Below are positions 33,068 to 46,483 of a stretch of DNA of 64,000 nucleotides, piece after piece; within the stretch, counting starts at the first letter, position 1, and each line of letters begins with the position of its first letter. Location of the stretch: positions 274,259-338,258 of the forward strand of contig WNNJ02000794.1 in the NCBI GenBank assembly GCA_012934845.2, read 5' to 3'. The notes below the pieces were generated by a model, which did no database searches, had not been told where the DNA came from, and was given only the letters and a program-made list of their open reading frames with translations. Both the position numbers and the translations under genes were made by a program. The stretch comes from Pomphorhynchus laevis. Lineage: Eukaryota > Acanthocephala > Palaeacanthocephala > Echinorhynchida > Pomphorhynchidae.

Positions 33068-36000
33068 TTGATGGATACTCTGTTTAAGCCGGATACACTC
33101 AAACTAACGACAGACTGTCCTGAAGCAGAACGCGAATGGCGTCACTGGCGATATCGCTTCGAAACATTTATCAAACGCATCAAAATGGATTCACAAGATG
33201 ACAAACTTGATCTCCTGAAAATCTCAATTTCCGCTCAATTATTCGACAAGATTGACGAGTGCCTGGATTATGATTCAGCAATGGATGTCCTCGACAAAGC
33301 ATTCATAAAATCTACAAATTCGGTTTACAAACGACATCTACTGTGTTCTGCACGACAAACTCTCGATGAATCGATATCTAACTATGTGGATCGTCTTGAA
33401 ACACTTGCGCGACAATGCACCTTCAAAGATGTGAAAGCTAAGGAGCTGCGCGATATTCTTATTTGCGATTCATTTATTACGGGTTTACAATCGAACGAGA
33501 TTCGTCAACGCATACTCGAGACTAATGACATCGACAAAGAGAAAGCTTATCAAGTCGCTCGAACGATTGAAGCAGCTCAAACTCAATCAAACGAATATCG
33601 ACACACATCCGAATTCACAGTAAATGCCTTAAGGGAAACCAAAGGTTCAAAAGGAAATACTGATATTTCTGAAAGTGAAGAATCTATTGCCGTAGCTCAA
33701 AAGATCAACAAGAAAAGGTGCTACTTTTGTGGTGGAGTTATGCATACACGAAATCGTTGTCCAGCCCGGGATGCTGAATGTTCATTCTGCTTAAAACGTG
33801 GACACTACGAAAAAGTTTGTCGAACTAAGTTGCTTCGATCTCGACGAAAATACAATCGTAGTACTCGACCATACGCGTCCGACTGTGAATCACTTAATAT
33901 CATATCCTGTCAAAATGCAAATGGTGATGCATCTAAACTTGACGACATGACGGTACAAGTTCGCGTTGGAACACAACAGCTGGATGCTCTTATCGATACA
34001 GGGAGCTCTTCCAACTTTGTCGATTCATCAGTTATTCGAAAACTAGGTATTCCTACAGAATCTTGTTGTGTTAGGATTTCCATGGCTAATTCATCATTTA
34101 CATCCGTATGCAATAAACGATGCGTATTACCGATATCTTACTGTGACCGAAACTATACTGACATTCAATGCTTCGTCATGCCTCATCTTTGTCGTGATCT
34201 CATACTTGGTCATCCATTCCTGCGCTTGCATTCAAGTGTTTCCATTCGACTTCGAGGAAATGCTAAGCAAGAAACATTAACCATTGGGCAACTATCGAGC
34301 ATGGAAATCGATATACCGTCGTTATTTTCAGACGATTTTAAAAACTGGAAACCTGCAGCAATTCCGTCACGGCGACGTAATATCGAAGATCGCCGCTTTA
34401 TTGCTTCGGAAGTAAAACGGATGTTGTCCGAAGGCATCATCGAGCGCAGTCGCTCACCGTGGCGTGCGCAAGTTCTTATTGTAAACAGAGAAGGACGTCG
34501 TCGTCTAGTAGTAGATTACTCGCAGACCGTAAATAGATTCACGGTCCTCGACGCTTATCCCATGCCCCGAATTGACGACCTGATCGACACCATATCGTCC
34601 AATAACGTGTTTAGCACCCTCGATTTAAAAAGTGCTTACCATCAAGTTCCTTTGCGAGCAAACGAAAAATTCTTGACCGCATTCGAGGCAGATGGTCAAC
34701 TCTATCAATTTCAGCGTATGCCTTTTGGACTCACGAATGCTGTAGCCGCCTTCCAGCGAATAATCAACGAGATCATAGAGAAAGAAAACTTAACCGGCAC
34801 CTATTCATACCTCGACGATATCATTGTGTGCGGCAAAACACAGCAAGAACATGATACAAATCTGGCCAAGTTTCGTGAAGTTGCTTCTAGGTACCGAATA
34901 ACACTAAATGAATCGAAATGTATGATTAATAAAACGATGATCAATATTCTGGGATATCAAGTTGGTAGTGGTATTAAACGGCCTGATCCTAATCGTGTCT
35001 CACCTTTGCGAGAACTGCAGGTACCTCAAAATAAACGTCAACTGCGAAGAATTGTCGGCCTTTTCTCACATTATTCCAAATGGATTCAAAATTTTTCGTC
35101 GCAGATTCGTCCGTTAGCTGAAACCACGATATTTCCTATTACACCTGCAGCAAAGCGCTCATTTGAGATAATTCGTGATCGTATTATTTCAGCTACTCTA
35201 ACACCCATTGATTTCAATAAGACATTAAAAAAACGATTTATTTTAACGTGGCAAATGCGTGCCAGCGCACGCTTACATGACCACAACAAAACAAGACTGT
35301 GAATCAGGTGTCGAGAAGGTGTGAACGGAGGAGGTGTTTGAATGTGATAAAGGAGGGAGCGCGGCGGACGTCGAGAGGAAGTTGATTCCAGGCGAGTGAG
35401 GCGGCGACGAGGAAGGATCGGATACCATAGTTGTTAGATTTACAGTAGAGACTGACGCATCCATTTATGCTATCGGTGCTGTATTAACGCAGGATAACAA
35501 ACCCGTCGCATTTTATTCGCATACACTTAGTAAGAGTGTCGTTGGACATTCCGCTATTGAGAAAGAGGCCCTTGCCATCGTTGAAGCATTGCGATACTGG
35601 AGGCACTATTTGTCTGGACGAACTTTCAATGTTCTAACGGATCAAAGGTCAGTTTCATTCATATTTAACAGGAATCATAAGAGTAAAATTAAAAATGAAA
35701 AAGTGCAAAGATGGCGTCTCGATCTATCTGAGTTCAAATATTGTATACTTTACCGGCCTGGAAAGTTGAATTATGCGGCCGACTCAATGTCTAGGGATAT
35801 TTGTGCTTCAAGTTGCGGTTACTTTAACAAACAGAAAGATCTCAAGCTTCTTTATGAACTTCACGCTACGCTTTGCCACCCAGGAGTCAATCGTTTGTAT
35901 CACTTCGTTCAATCGAATCAACTTCCATATAGCACTGAAGACGTTCGTTATGTTGTATCTCATTGCGTTACCTGTTCGTTGTTGAAACCAAACTTCTTCA

Positions 36001-37007
36001 AGCCTCCAAAAACTGCCCTCATCAGAGCGACACGACCTTTCGAAAGAATTTCACTTGACTTCAAAGGTCCTTTGCCCAGTTCATCAGGCAAGAAATATTT
36101 GCTTACAGCCGTCGATGAATATTCTCGTTATCCCTTTGGATTTGCATGCCGTGATATGTCCGCTCAAACAGTGATAAATTGCCTGCGTGGTATAGTGACA
36201 ATATTTGGTCCACCTGAATTTGTACATTCCGATCGCGGGTCATCCTTCATGTCGAAAGAATTCTCTGATTATCTGGAGAGTATTGGCACGGTAGCAAGTC
36301 ACTCTTCTCCGTACAATCCGTTAGGCAACGGACAGATCGAACGCTATAACGGTATATTATGGAGCGCTGTACTTTTGCGGCTTAGAGACTACAATCGTCC
36401 GGTTGCTGCTTGGGAAACGGTCCTCGCTGAAAGCCTTCAATCTATTCGAGGACTATTATGCACCTCAACTGGCTCGACACCTCATGATCGAATCTTCAAC
36501 TTCTCTAGACGCCCATTAATTAAATTCAATTTACCAGAATGGCTCCGTCGTCCCGGATCTGTATTCGTGCGAAACTTCTACAAACACGACAAATACGACG
36601 ATAAATTGCTCAAAGCTAAACTGATAAACGCGAATCCAAACACGGCTCATATCGAACTTCCATCTGGGAAAGAAGCAAATATTTCAACTCGACACCTATC
36701 TCGTTATCCTTCAGAAACCTCCATTTACAAGGATCCAGACAGTTCGGATATTCGTAGTTCGGGATTGTCAAGGGACGGGGATGACGACTGTCAAGATAGC
36801 TTCGATAGGAACCAGCCAGACTATGAAGATGATAACAATAACGGAAAGCAATATGATGCCACTGACAATATCGATATGAACTTGAGTTCAAAGAGGACAT
36901 CAATTCCTGAGGCAAACCATCATCCCGTGACAACTAGAGAATTCTACCGACGAAGTACAAGAAGTCGAAGAAGTCCTGCATACTTCCAAAACTATCACAT
37001 GGGATGA
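33068..37007 (+). pseudogene. Gypsy gag-pol region (fossil)
   Basis: From the start codon MMDTLFKPDTL the order is: gag with two zinc knuckles (CYFCGGVMHTRNRC and CSFCLKRGHYEKVC, about 33719-33830); aspartic protease around LIDTGSSSNF (about 33990); reverse transcriptase with FSTLDLKSAYHQVPL and YLDDIIVCG (about 34610-34830); RNase H (about 35440-35800); integrase with a zinc-binding H-H-C-C region and a catalytic core including VHSDRGSSF (about 35860-36400), and a basic tail. Gag and pol share one frame. The region is broken in about one or two places and should be read as a fossil. Confidence 0.88.
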
Positions 37008-37008
37008 A

Positions 37009-37106
37009 TGTGGTATCACATTTAATTACTTTATCATTTATATTTAACTTTACCTACTATTTGTAGATTCGTGAATAAAAGCCATTTATTCTCTCTGGTT
37101 ATCACA
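37009..37106 (+). repeat. Gypsy 3' LTR (98 bp)
   Basis: Identical to 32951-33048, followed by the target duplication ATAGT at 37107-37111. It starts 1 nt after the last codon of the element. Confidence 0.93.
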
Positions 37107-37354
37107 ATAGTCTTCATTTAAATTGAAGATTCCATTATTTTTCTACACTTCAACATATAATTTGTGGCAATTACAGGTTGCATTAACATTTTTGTACTAA
37201 AATATTCTCAATATCGATCAGCCTGCTCGTTTGTTATTTGCAAATGTTGAAGTATCACAGTGAATGTCATACATAATGCTTAGAAGGTGATGTTTGTGCA
37301 GGAAGGCGATATTTAAAGAAGAATTTACTTTAGCAGATACTCTATTTATATTCA

Positions 37355-38564
37355 ATGTCCAAGCAAGATCCACTAAATTTCCTCTGTTATCTTCCTTTGA
37401 TAGTAATATTATCTAAATTAGAGATAGAGATGGCATGTTGCTCTGTGCATTGTAACAGATGGTCTAAAATTAATGTTAAAGCGGATGATATTAAAGTAGT
37501 TCAATCCGGTAAATTTTGTTGTGGTGTGTGCGGCTCGTAATTGTGAATGGAACACTATTCTTGAGGAAAAATTACAAAATAATATTAAAATGGTGTCAGA
37601 GCTTAAGGAGATCGTAACTATGCTACAGAATAGTATTCTCTCTAGTGCATCTGAGGTAAATTTACAACGAAAAATACAGCATAAGTTACCTGAGGTGGTG
37701 GGTGAGGTGAATTCTATAACTTCGAATAAATCCTTCAATAATGCAGATATCGATCCAAATGCACATCGATACCCACATGCAGTTAGCAAGACTACAGCGT
37801 CAGTTACGGGTTTCACTCCTGTTCGTATCTGGAAGAGAGGTCACTCAAAATCGTATACTGTTCGTCAAACAGAAAATGAACGAACGCTGACTGTCAACAA
37901 TCACACAGGCAATGATGATATACAGAACTCACCTACTAGTAATGACAGTGTGATTCTACATAAAGAGTGAGTAAACGAGCACATTAAGGAAGCTCATCTC
38001 ATATCATCTCAATCAATGAATGCCTCTAGAGCGAGTTCTCCGGTGCAGCAAATGTCTACTTTCTCACAACTGCGTAAACAGCATGATCCTTTGCGTTCTA
38101 TTATTTTCGCCAATGTGTCGGAATCAAGCTCTGTCAATATCCAAAACCGACTAAATGAAGATTTGTCGAAGGTACGTAGTATTCTCATGATCGTTTTGGC
38201 ACAATCCCCAGAAGAGATAGTATCTAGTATTAAAATAGTTGCTTTATTCCGCATAGGGAGGAAAATTAACGATCGTCCTAGACTGCTAAAAGCCATTCTG
38301 ACAGATCCAAAAGCCGTTAAGACCATCTTTAGGAACTCTTATCGTCTCCAAGGTTCGTCTGCAAGATTGTTAAAAGATCTCGACGTGAATGAACGTAAGC
38401 ATCTACGTGAAGCTAAGCAATGTTTGAAGTCTCGTATTGAAGCTGGTGAGTCAAACTTGACAATTCGAAATTTTCAGGTTGTGCGGAGGAAGACTCAAAT
38501 ACATTGGATGCCTCTACAGGTAGATCATTCAATCCTTCCTCCGCCGCTCAGAAGTCATTGGTAA
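37355..38564 (+). pseudogene. LINE copy B ORF1
   Basis: The N-terminus has a Cys/His cluster (CCSVHCNRWSKINVKADD ... FCCGVCG) of PHD-like spacing (37430-37535). A coiled-coil-like segment (EEKLQNNIKMVSELKEIVTM) follows from about 37560, then the conserved C-terminal block ALFRIGRKINDRPRLLKAIL ... RKHLREAKQCLKSRIEAGES. A frame change after the zinc cluster and one TGA at 37968-37970 interrupt it. Such proteins bind element RNA. Confidence 0.75.
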
Positions 38565-38700
38565 TTTCAAATATTTCATATGTGGATAATAAATGTTTAA
38601 GAAATATTGTCCATTACTCCTCCCCATTGTGGTCGGCTCTTGAGCGACGTAGCGAGGATTATCAGTCATACATACCGCAGACTCTACCCTTAAGCTTAGA

Positions 38701-41431
38701 ATGTTTGTTTTATATACGAACGCCTGTAGTCTTCTTCCAAAAATTGACGAATTAAAACTCCGCATTGAGAATTCGCATCCGCTATTAGTTGCTATTACTG
38801 AAACATGGCTTTATGATAGAATTACTGATGCTGAGATCTGGATTGAAAATTATACATCTTATCGAGTTGACAGATCTATCTGCAAGGGTGGTGGAGTGAT
38901 TCTCTACGTGCATAATAGTTTAGTGTTTAAATTGCTAGATGTACGAGCGTCCTATGGAATCGAGTTATTGTGGGGTAGTGTGTCTCTTCTTACCCTTGGT
39001 TCAGTGACTTTAGGCTTAATCTATCGCAATCCCACTTCAGATGTTTGTTGCTTGATCGATTACATTCTAGAGTTTGGTTCCAAACCAAATCTTTTTATAG
39101 TTGGTGATATAAACTTAGCGACAGTAGATTGGAACACCTACACATCTTCCGTGTGTAGTCCGTCCACATCATTATTTCTTGATATGATTAACTCGCTAAA
39201 CCTTACCCAACATGTTTCAAAATTTACCCGATTTTCTCAAGAAAATCAATCGCTACTTGATATTTGTCTAACATCGAATAAATACATTATACACAAAGTT
39301 ACGCACTCCGATCCTTTGGGTAGGTCAGATCACTGTGTTCTCAATTTCTACTCAGATTTTACACGTCCTTCAGCTTGTAGATTACAACAGAATTCTTTAA
39401 ATTATTTTAAAACTAACTTCGAACTTGTGCATCAGAATCTATTAAGTATTTCATGGCTCAGTCCGTTTTATGTTGGGGTTGATAAGGCATGCTATCAGTT
39501 AGAAGCCACCCTTAAGGAATTACTCATACGATTTTCGCCCCGTAAAACCGTTGCAAATCGTATACACCATAAACCTTGGTTTGACAAAGAGTTAAAGAAT
39601 GCTTTAAAATAAAAAATGAAATTCCAGTTGTTTTCTAATAATAGTATTGATTACTGTATGTATAAAGAGGCCAGAAATCGGTTCACATTTCTTAAACGCT
39701 TCAAACAATGTCAATTTGAAGAGAAAATTGCTCAAATGTCAATTCATAATCCTAAATCCGTATTCAATTATGCTAATTTCAACAACAAAAATAAACACAT
39801 TGGTTCACTTGTTGATACTGATGGTTGCACATTGATTAAATATGATGACATAGCGAATGCTTTCACTCAACATTTTTGCATAGGAGTTCGTAAATCCCCC
39901 TCCGTCACCTATGCCTCGTACTGTCCATCGAATATAAACATTCTTCAGATGTTTTCTGTTAATGATGTAGTGCTAGAGCTCAAGCGGCTTAAATCGTCAG
40001 GTTCTATTTGTCCTGATCGTTTACCACCGGTATTTCTCAAGAATATCGCTGATGTTATCGGCATACCACTATATTGGATTTGTGTCGCCTCCTTGTACTT
40101 CGGTTGTGTCCCGATGAATTGGAAACTTTCGTTGATAAGGCCCGTTTTGAAGAAAGGTGATCCATCTTCAGTTGAAAATTATCGCCCGATAAGTCTAACG
40201 TGTGTATTCTGTCGAGTTTTGGAAAGGATAATATACCGCATTCTAAGCGATTATCTAGAATCCAACAAATTATTGTGTAACAATCAACATGGATTTCGAA
40301 GGGATCGCTCAACAATCACTAATCTCTTGATTACCCAGAATAGCTGGGGTTCATTAGTTGATAAGGGCTTTGATGTTGATATAGTATTTTTTGATTTTTC
40401 AAAAGCGTTTGATATGGTTCCACATGACATCTTGATTCAGAAAATGCGTGCTCTAAACATTGATCCACTTATTATTCGCTGGATAAAAGAATTTTTATCT
40501 AACAGATTCTATCAAGTTGTTGTAAATGGTTCTCTTTCTGATCCTTATCCGGTCAATGTTGGAGTTCCGCAGGGTTCGGTCCTCGGCCCATTGTTATTCT
40601 GTATTTTCATTAATGACCTTCCTTCCATTTTGAACTCACACTCTCTTATATGCAGACGACCTAAAAATTTGGCAGTCTATCCGGTTAGATTCGGACACGG
40701 TGCTAGTTCAATCAAATATCGACATCATTTCTAACTGGGCTTATATAAATGGTCTGTCACTGAATATATCGAAGTGTGCTTGTATGCGTTTACAATCACG
40801 CAGTCATAGTGTGTATCCAACTTATCATCTTGAGGATCAGAACATTAAAGTAGTAACTCGTCTTAGCGACCTTGGAATAGTAGTTGCGAATGATTTTTCG
40901 ACTAGTTGGAATTCTGAGTTGGCTTGCTCAAAAGCAAATCGAATGGTTGGCATGATTCGTAGAACTTTTAGTGTGTTGAGTCCAGTTTCATTTAGAGCAC
41001 TCGCCAATGCATTTGTGATCAGTCATCTTACCTATGCATCACAATGTTCGTTCCCAAGAACAGTATACGAGAAAAGTAGAATTGAAAATGTGCTGCGCCG
41101 GGCAACAAAGCTCGTAAATTCAGTTAAAGCCTTACCTTATAATGAAAGGCTAAAAAAACTTGGTATGGTTTCTATAAGCGACCTTCGGTTTCGGCGAGAT
41201 ATGTGTTCAACACGGGAAGCTTTACACAAGGGAAATCACGTCTTAAGAGAATTGATGACTGTTCGGAAAAGTTGGGCTTTGCGTGGACACAATTTTACTT
41301 TAGCCCATCGCCGAGTTATACGCTCTAAAACTGTACAATTTGGACATCGAATCGTAGGTAAGTGGAACCGATTAAGTGAAGAAATTGTCAACTCAAGATC
41401 GGTTTCAGCATTCAAACATGAACTTTTTTGA
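38701..41431 (+). pseudogene. LINE copy B ORF2: APE endonuclease and reverse transcriptase
   Basis: The endonuclease (38701-39612) shows TNACSLLPKIDELKL, LLVAITETWLYD, VGDINLATVDWN and GRSDHCVLNF. The RT (39616 onward) shows LKKGDPSSVENYRPISLTCV, DIVFFDFSKAFDMVPHD (motif A), NVGVPQGSVLGPLLFCIFIN (motif B) and, in the next frame, LYADDLKIWQ (motif C, about 40648). The C-terminal SPVSFRALANAFVISHLTYA region is typical of CR1-type elements. Lesions: an in-frame TAA at 39610-39612 and one frame change near 40645. It closely resembles a recently active element. Confidence 0.87.
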
Positions 41432-41690
41432 CTTTTGTTTGTGAGTCTTTCTTTTTTTTCTTTACTTTTTCTTTTTTTAACTGTGCAACTATGAGCTTTG
41501 CTCGTCTGTTTGTCGAAATAATAATAACAATAATCCTGTTATCCCAATTAACTAATTACATATTAAATCTACAACGATTTGTCACGTTCTACAAGTAAAC
41601 CTACAATTTTTTACATTCGGACATCTAACAGTCAACGAAGCCGTACGCCCAGGGCACATCCCGGGGTGCGCAATTTAAATTGACCTCGAA

Positions 41691-43002
41691 ATGACAAAAG
41701 GCAAACCTCGAAATTCACCCAGATGCTGTGGATGCAACGGGCAGAATGCAGTCTGCAAGGGATGCAAATGCGCAAAGGCAAGCACATATTGCACGGACTG
41801 TGCTGCTACGAACTGCACCAACCGAGGAAATTCACCGATAATAGTTGACCATTCCACTAGCTGCTCAACCAGTAGCCACGTAACCACAGTTAACGAGCCG
41901 GCTAATTCCATAGCGCCCATCCAGGAGGATGTCCGTACAATTAACCATGTGTTTTCAAACCCCCGACCGACCGCTGCCAGTCGCGATTTACTCAATGATC
42001 GCCCGTCCGCTGAAAGGATGTCATGCAGCTATGAAGATTCTATTGATTTTATGTACAACAAAGTCATTCTTTGGAAACCGAATCTACTATCTTTACCCAT
42101 TTGCCAAGCTAGCAATCGGTTCATAGACTTATTGGCTTCGAGGTACTTGGATGTTGGTGAGGGTACTGCAAATGAAGGTATCGCGCTCAAAGAAGTTACA
42201 GTTATTTGTCAGCTCATACTGCAGCGAATCCCATCCCGAAAAGCCGCAGTTATTCGGAAAACCCTAGAGAGGCGTACTCAAATGTGGGCAGATAAACAAA
42301 TCCATGATTTATTTGAAGAGGCTTTTGCTCTGCAACAGAAAGTAGTTCAAGGCTTGACGAAGAGTGTTCGTATTACAAATCAAAATGAGAATGGAGTGTT
42401 CTCTAGGCTGATGCAGTCTGGAAAGACACATGCCGCTATTCGGACGTTAGATTCTCAATATGCGTCTCTGCCTCTACTCAAACCTGACGATGAGATTGAC
42501 GGAGTAACTATATACGATATCTTATTGGACTTACACCCGCCAGGAAAGCCTATCCATAAAGACTCAATCCTGAATGTTTCTCTACCAGGCTGCATGCCTC
42601 ATCACGCTGTTGTGTTCTCTGCAATCGATGGGCAGATCATACTCAAAGCAGCAATGAGGACTCACGGCTGCGCCGGTCCATCTGGAGATGTTGCTTTCAG
42701 ACGAATGATCAGTTCATTTGGTCCTCATTCACGAAAACTAGCAGACGCCATTGCTTCTTTTGCAATTCGGATAGCAAGTGAACGTGTTGACCCATCTATT
42801 CTGGATGCTTTTACAGTAAGTCGTCTTGTGGCTCTTGATAAGAACCCAGGCGTGCGCCCTATTGGCATAGGAGAGATAGTTCGCCGTATAGTGGGAAAGG
42901 TAATTATGAGCTTAATAGGAAAGGATCTTCAGGCAGTGTCTGGGCATGTTCAAATGTGTAGTGGACAGCGCGGTGGAATGGAGTACATCATACACAGAGT
43001 TT
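41691..43002 (+). pseudogene. Cys-rich LINE protein, N-terminal part up to the insertion
   Basis: The protein opens with a dense Cys cluster (CCGCNGQNAVCKGCKCAKAS, then YCTDCAATNCTNRG; residues 8-45), probably zinc-binding. A helical region (residues 130-230) follows, then the RT entry: SRLVALDKNPGVRPIGIGEI and HVQMCSGQRGGMEYIIHRV (about residues 377-435). The frame is open and looks well conserved until the Penelope-like insertion after codon HRV. RTs with this PGVRPIG / GQ-GG pattern occur in many invertebrate genomes. The remainder lies at 46509-47525. Confidence 0.75.
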
Positions 43003-43027
43003 ACGTAGACTCAGTTAGCTGATTTAA
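43003..43027 (+). repeat. Penelope-like terminal direct repeat, left copy
   Basis: 25 bp starting ACGTAGACTCAGTTAGCTGA, identical to the right copy. It is the first sequence after the target duplication. Confidence 0.9.
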
Positions 43028-43455
43028 TTTGTTCTACTGACATGTTATTATTGACCTGTGGACTTTGTTTTCCCGGTAATATGACCTCTGTTAGAAATAC
43101 TGAAACTATGTATTATTGGTTACGACTTTACTATTATTTTTTCTTATTTTCAAACAAGCATGAATTATTAATTCTTAAAAGGGAGAAGTTTGCATCCCAA
43201 GGTGTTTACACTTTAAAATGTAAACTGCTTCACGTGATCACGTTTAAGAGACCAGGTAATGGCCAATAGCTAGGTCGCGTAGCGCGTGGAGTGAAGGTGG
43301 TAGATCTTTATAGATCTTGTTCCAGCCTGCAACCGCCTTAAGCAGGGCAGCCCCTGTCAGATGCTGCTGGATGGCCCGTTGTAAGTTTAGTCTGAGTCAA
43401 CTAAACTAGGTGGCGACACCGAAAAAGCAACGTTAAATTATGACTTAAAAGTTAC

Positions 43456-44043
43456 ATGTACTCAACAATATTGGAAAAATACGTAAGTACTAATGATTTC
43501 AATTTTAGATCTTTTAAATGTAACAGAAAAAAATGTATAGTTTGTGATGTTATAAATAATAATAATTGTATCGTAAGTAATACGACAAACAAATGTTTTT
43601 CATTAAATATTAATAATTGTAACTGCAATACCGCAGGTGTAGTTAATACAGTGTACATGTGGATTGCAGTATATAGGAAAAACATATCAGATGTTAAAAA
43701 CTAGGTTTAGGCAACACATATATAATATACAGCATAATAGTCAAACTATATTTCATAAACATATGAGATTAATAGGACATGATATTAAAAACTGTAATTA
43801 TTTATTTTAGAACATATTATCGAAGAAAACATTTCAATATTAAATCAAAAACTATTAGAAAAAGAAGATTTTTGGATTAAAACGCTTAATTCCATGTACC
43901 CATTAGGATTGAATGACGTGGTACAAAGAATTGGCAGAAGTAGTATAATACATAATAAACAACTATATTATAATAATCCGGTTAAACGCAAACCAAGAAG
44001 TCATGGTGATAAAAGGAATAGGAAAAATAGAGTTAAAAATATT
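43456..44043 (+). pseudogene. GIY-YIG endonuclease domain of the Penelope-like element
   Basis: A Cys cluster FKCNRKKCIVCDVIN (C-x4-C-x2-C) leads into the nuclease. In the adjacent frame the core reads CGLQYIGKTYQMLKTRFRQH (about 43663-43722), giving the YIG, the catalytic Arg region and the QH. HIIEENISILNQKLL, EDFWIKTLNSMYPLGLND and a basic tail (KRKPRSHGDKRNRKNR) follow. Frame changes occur near 43660 and 43805. This nuclease nicks the target DNA. It is encoded upstream of the RT, which is unusual for the superfamily. A second copy of its C-terminal part is at 62385-62520. Confidence 0.8.
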
Positions 44044-44051
44044 AAAAAGAT

Positions 44052-46000
44052 ATGTATATAAATGAACAATTAGAAATATTAAAACAACTTTTAAGTGATA
44101 ATAAGCTAAAAGATCTTTATGTAAATATAAGAAGTTTTTCTAAAGATATCATATGTTCAATAAATCAAAAATTAATTAACGACTATGATAGGCTAAGTTG
44201 TATAATAGACAGTTATTGTAATACAAAACACTATAATCGTACAATAAATGTAAATAATAACAATAGAAAATATACATTAACCATAAACTTCATTAATAAA
44301 TGTATAGATAACATAAATATAGCCGACTTTTAAATAATTCTAAAGTAAAGAAATAATAGGGTCAGATTTAAGTAAATATATTCCTAAAATAAGGTATAAA
44401 CTCCTACCACCATTAGGACGAAAAATTTGTAATTATAATAAAGAATTAAAATCAATATGTAACGATAATATTAGAAACAAAATGGAAACAGAATGCAATT
44501 GTAAAAGTTTTAGTTTTGATAAAATAAATGAACATATATGTACCCATAATCTAGAATTAATTGAAAATTGTGAATTAAGAAAGCTGATATCAAAAGGGTA
44601 TAAATATAGATTAAATAATAACAACGACAAAAATAAAATATACAATTCGTTATATAATAACTTAAATGATTACTTTAGTAAGCTGATTAATAGTGAAAGC
44701 TCGAATATATCTAAGATTAACATTTGGAAAGATTATATATTTGATAAAATTAAAAATAAAATGAAAATAACAAACAATTATAAAAGGAAAGATAAAATTA
44801 ATAAAGATATGTATAAAGAACTTACTAAATTAAAGGATAATTATATAATAACAACTATTGATAAAGCTAGTAATAACTTTGTCTTCATATGCAAAAAGCT
44901 TTATTATGATATACTAATAAAAGAGGTTAATTCTAATGATTTAAATGTAAATCCAACATATGAACGTAGTGAGTTGAGTTTAGAAACAATTATTACAAGT
45001 CACTGTTCTATAATGGATAAAAAGGGTATAAAGGTTGAATTAGATAATAAAACTATACCTATATTATATTGGAATCCAAAATTACATAAAAATCCAATAA
45101 AACCTAGGTTCATATGTAGTGCGTTTAAATGTACATTAAAACCACTTTCTGTCTATATGAATAAAATACTTAAAGTAATTAAAGCACATTTTAAAAAATA
45201 TTGCAAGTAATCGAAATTAATACTGGTATAAAACACTATTTCAGTATTAATTCTACAAAAGAATTTTAGAACAGACAAAAGGAATAAATTTTCAAAATAT
45301 AAATACGATTTTAGTACGCTTTATACAAATCTAGATTTAGTAGATATTAAAGAAGCGTTAGTAAAATTAATTAACCTTATATTCGGAAAAAGATATACAT
45401 ATATGTTATAATAATTATAACGCCTATCTAACAAAAATTAAACCATCAAATAAATATAAATATATGGATAAAATTGAATTAATAGAATCCTTAAATATTT
45501 TGATAAATCAAAATTATTTAAAAGTAGGGACATCTATATTTAGACAAGTAAAAGGTGTTCCAATGGTGGTAATAGTAGCCCAATTATAGCTGACTTGTTT
45601 TTAAGCTTTATAGAATATGAATTTGTTCATAATGTGTAAAAACTAAATCTAAACAATATAAATATATGAAATATATGTTTCGATACATTGATGATATATG
45701 TGTATTTAATTCTAATAATTTTTATTCAATTAGTGAGCACATTTATCCAGAAAGCCTTATTCTTAACAAAACCAATATTAATGATAAAGGTGTATATCTA
45801 GATATGAACATTAAATTAACATTAACTAAAACTACTATTAATTTATACCGTAAAGATGACATATTTAAATTTACAAGAAACATATTTTTGCATGAGCATT
45901 CATGCATACCATATAATATAAAATATAATACATTAAATAATGAAATTTTAAGAATTGCAACAATATGTAATGATATTGCTTTCTTCAAAATCATTTAAAT
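44052..46000 (+). pseudogene. Penelope-type reverse transcriptase
   Basis: Open stretches at 44052-44333, 44482-45210 and 45666-45998 carry the motif series of Penelope RTs: TTIDKASNNFVFICKKLYYD, LYWNPKLHKNPIKPRFICSA, LKPLSVYMNKIL, then FSTLYTNLDLVDI (about 45310), the RQVKGVPM region (about 45545) and the catalytic FRYIDDICVFN (about 45677). The last is the RT motif C in its Penelope form. LHEHSCIPYNIKYNTL matches the thumb. Several breaks are present. The relation to telomerase-like RTs is family knowledge. Confidence 0.82.
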
Positions 46001-46483
46001 AATTTAATAGATACATATTTTAAACTAGTTACTATAAAAATAACATCAAGCAGAAAATAGTAAAATATATAAATCAACACAATAATATAAAGAATAAATT
46101 TAAACTCTTAAGTGGCAAATTTTATGGATGGATAATAAATAATATACTTTGCATAGAATAAGATACTAGATAGTTATTTCAGAGGAAATACATCATTAGC
46201 ATGTATTTGGCCCCGCTGCTATGTTGGGTAGAGGAGTTAGGGCCGAAACCTGATAGCATAGCAGTTCCTCCTGATGACCTCTAATTCTTATTCTGATACA
46301 ACGTCTGTTATTTATTAGTCAATTCATAAAAATGACGTTTATTTTAAATTTTATTTTTTATTTTATTTTTTAACTTGATTTAAATTATAGAAAATCTAAA
46401 AACAATTATTAATTTTATTATTTAATTATTAAATTTTGATTTAGCATTATTATGTTTTGTTTATTTTATAATTATATAACAAT

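Larger units (their letters stand above)
32951..37106 (+). mobile_element. Gypsy-group LTR retrotransposon, young but broken
   Basis: A 4.16-kb element bounded by two identical 98-bp LTRs (TG...CA) and a 5-bp target duplication ATAGT (32946-32950 and 37107-37111). Identical LTRs and an intact target duplication point to a recent insertion. Internal order is gag, protease, reverse transcriptase, RNase H, integrase, i.e. Gypsy order, with gag and pol in one frame. It is largely preserved but broken in about one or two places. There is no envelope gene. Confidence 0.92.
37330..41540 (+). mobile_element. CR1-like LINE (copy B), nearly full length
   Basis: Sense-strand non-LTR retrotransposon with ORF1 (37355-38564), ORF2 (38701-41431) and a short 3' region ending in AATAATAATAACAATAAT near 41520-41535. 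It starts about 220 bp after the Gypsy element. Only a few lesions are visible in each ORF, so it is much younger than copy A at 7-11 kb. Confidence 0.85.

Noticed and set aside
46190-46340. Hammerhead ribozyme in the Penelope-like 3' region (CTGATGA near 46273, GAAAC near 46235)
   Set aside because: The conserved boxes are in the wrong order, and I cannot draw stems II and III around them.
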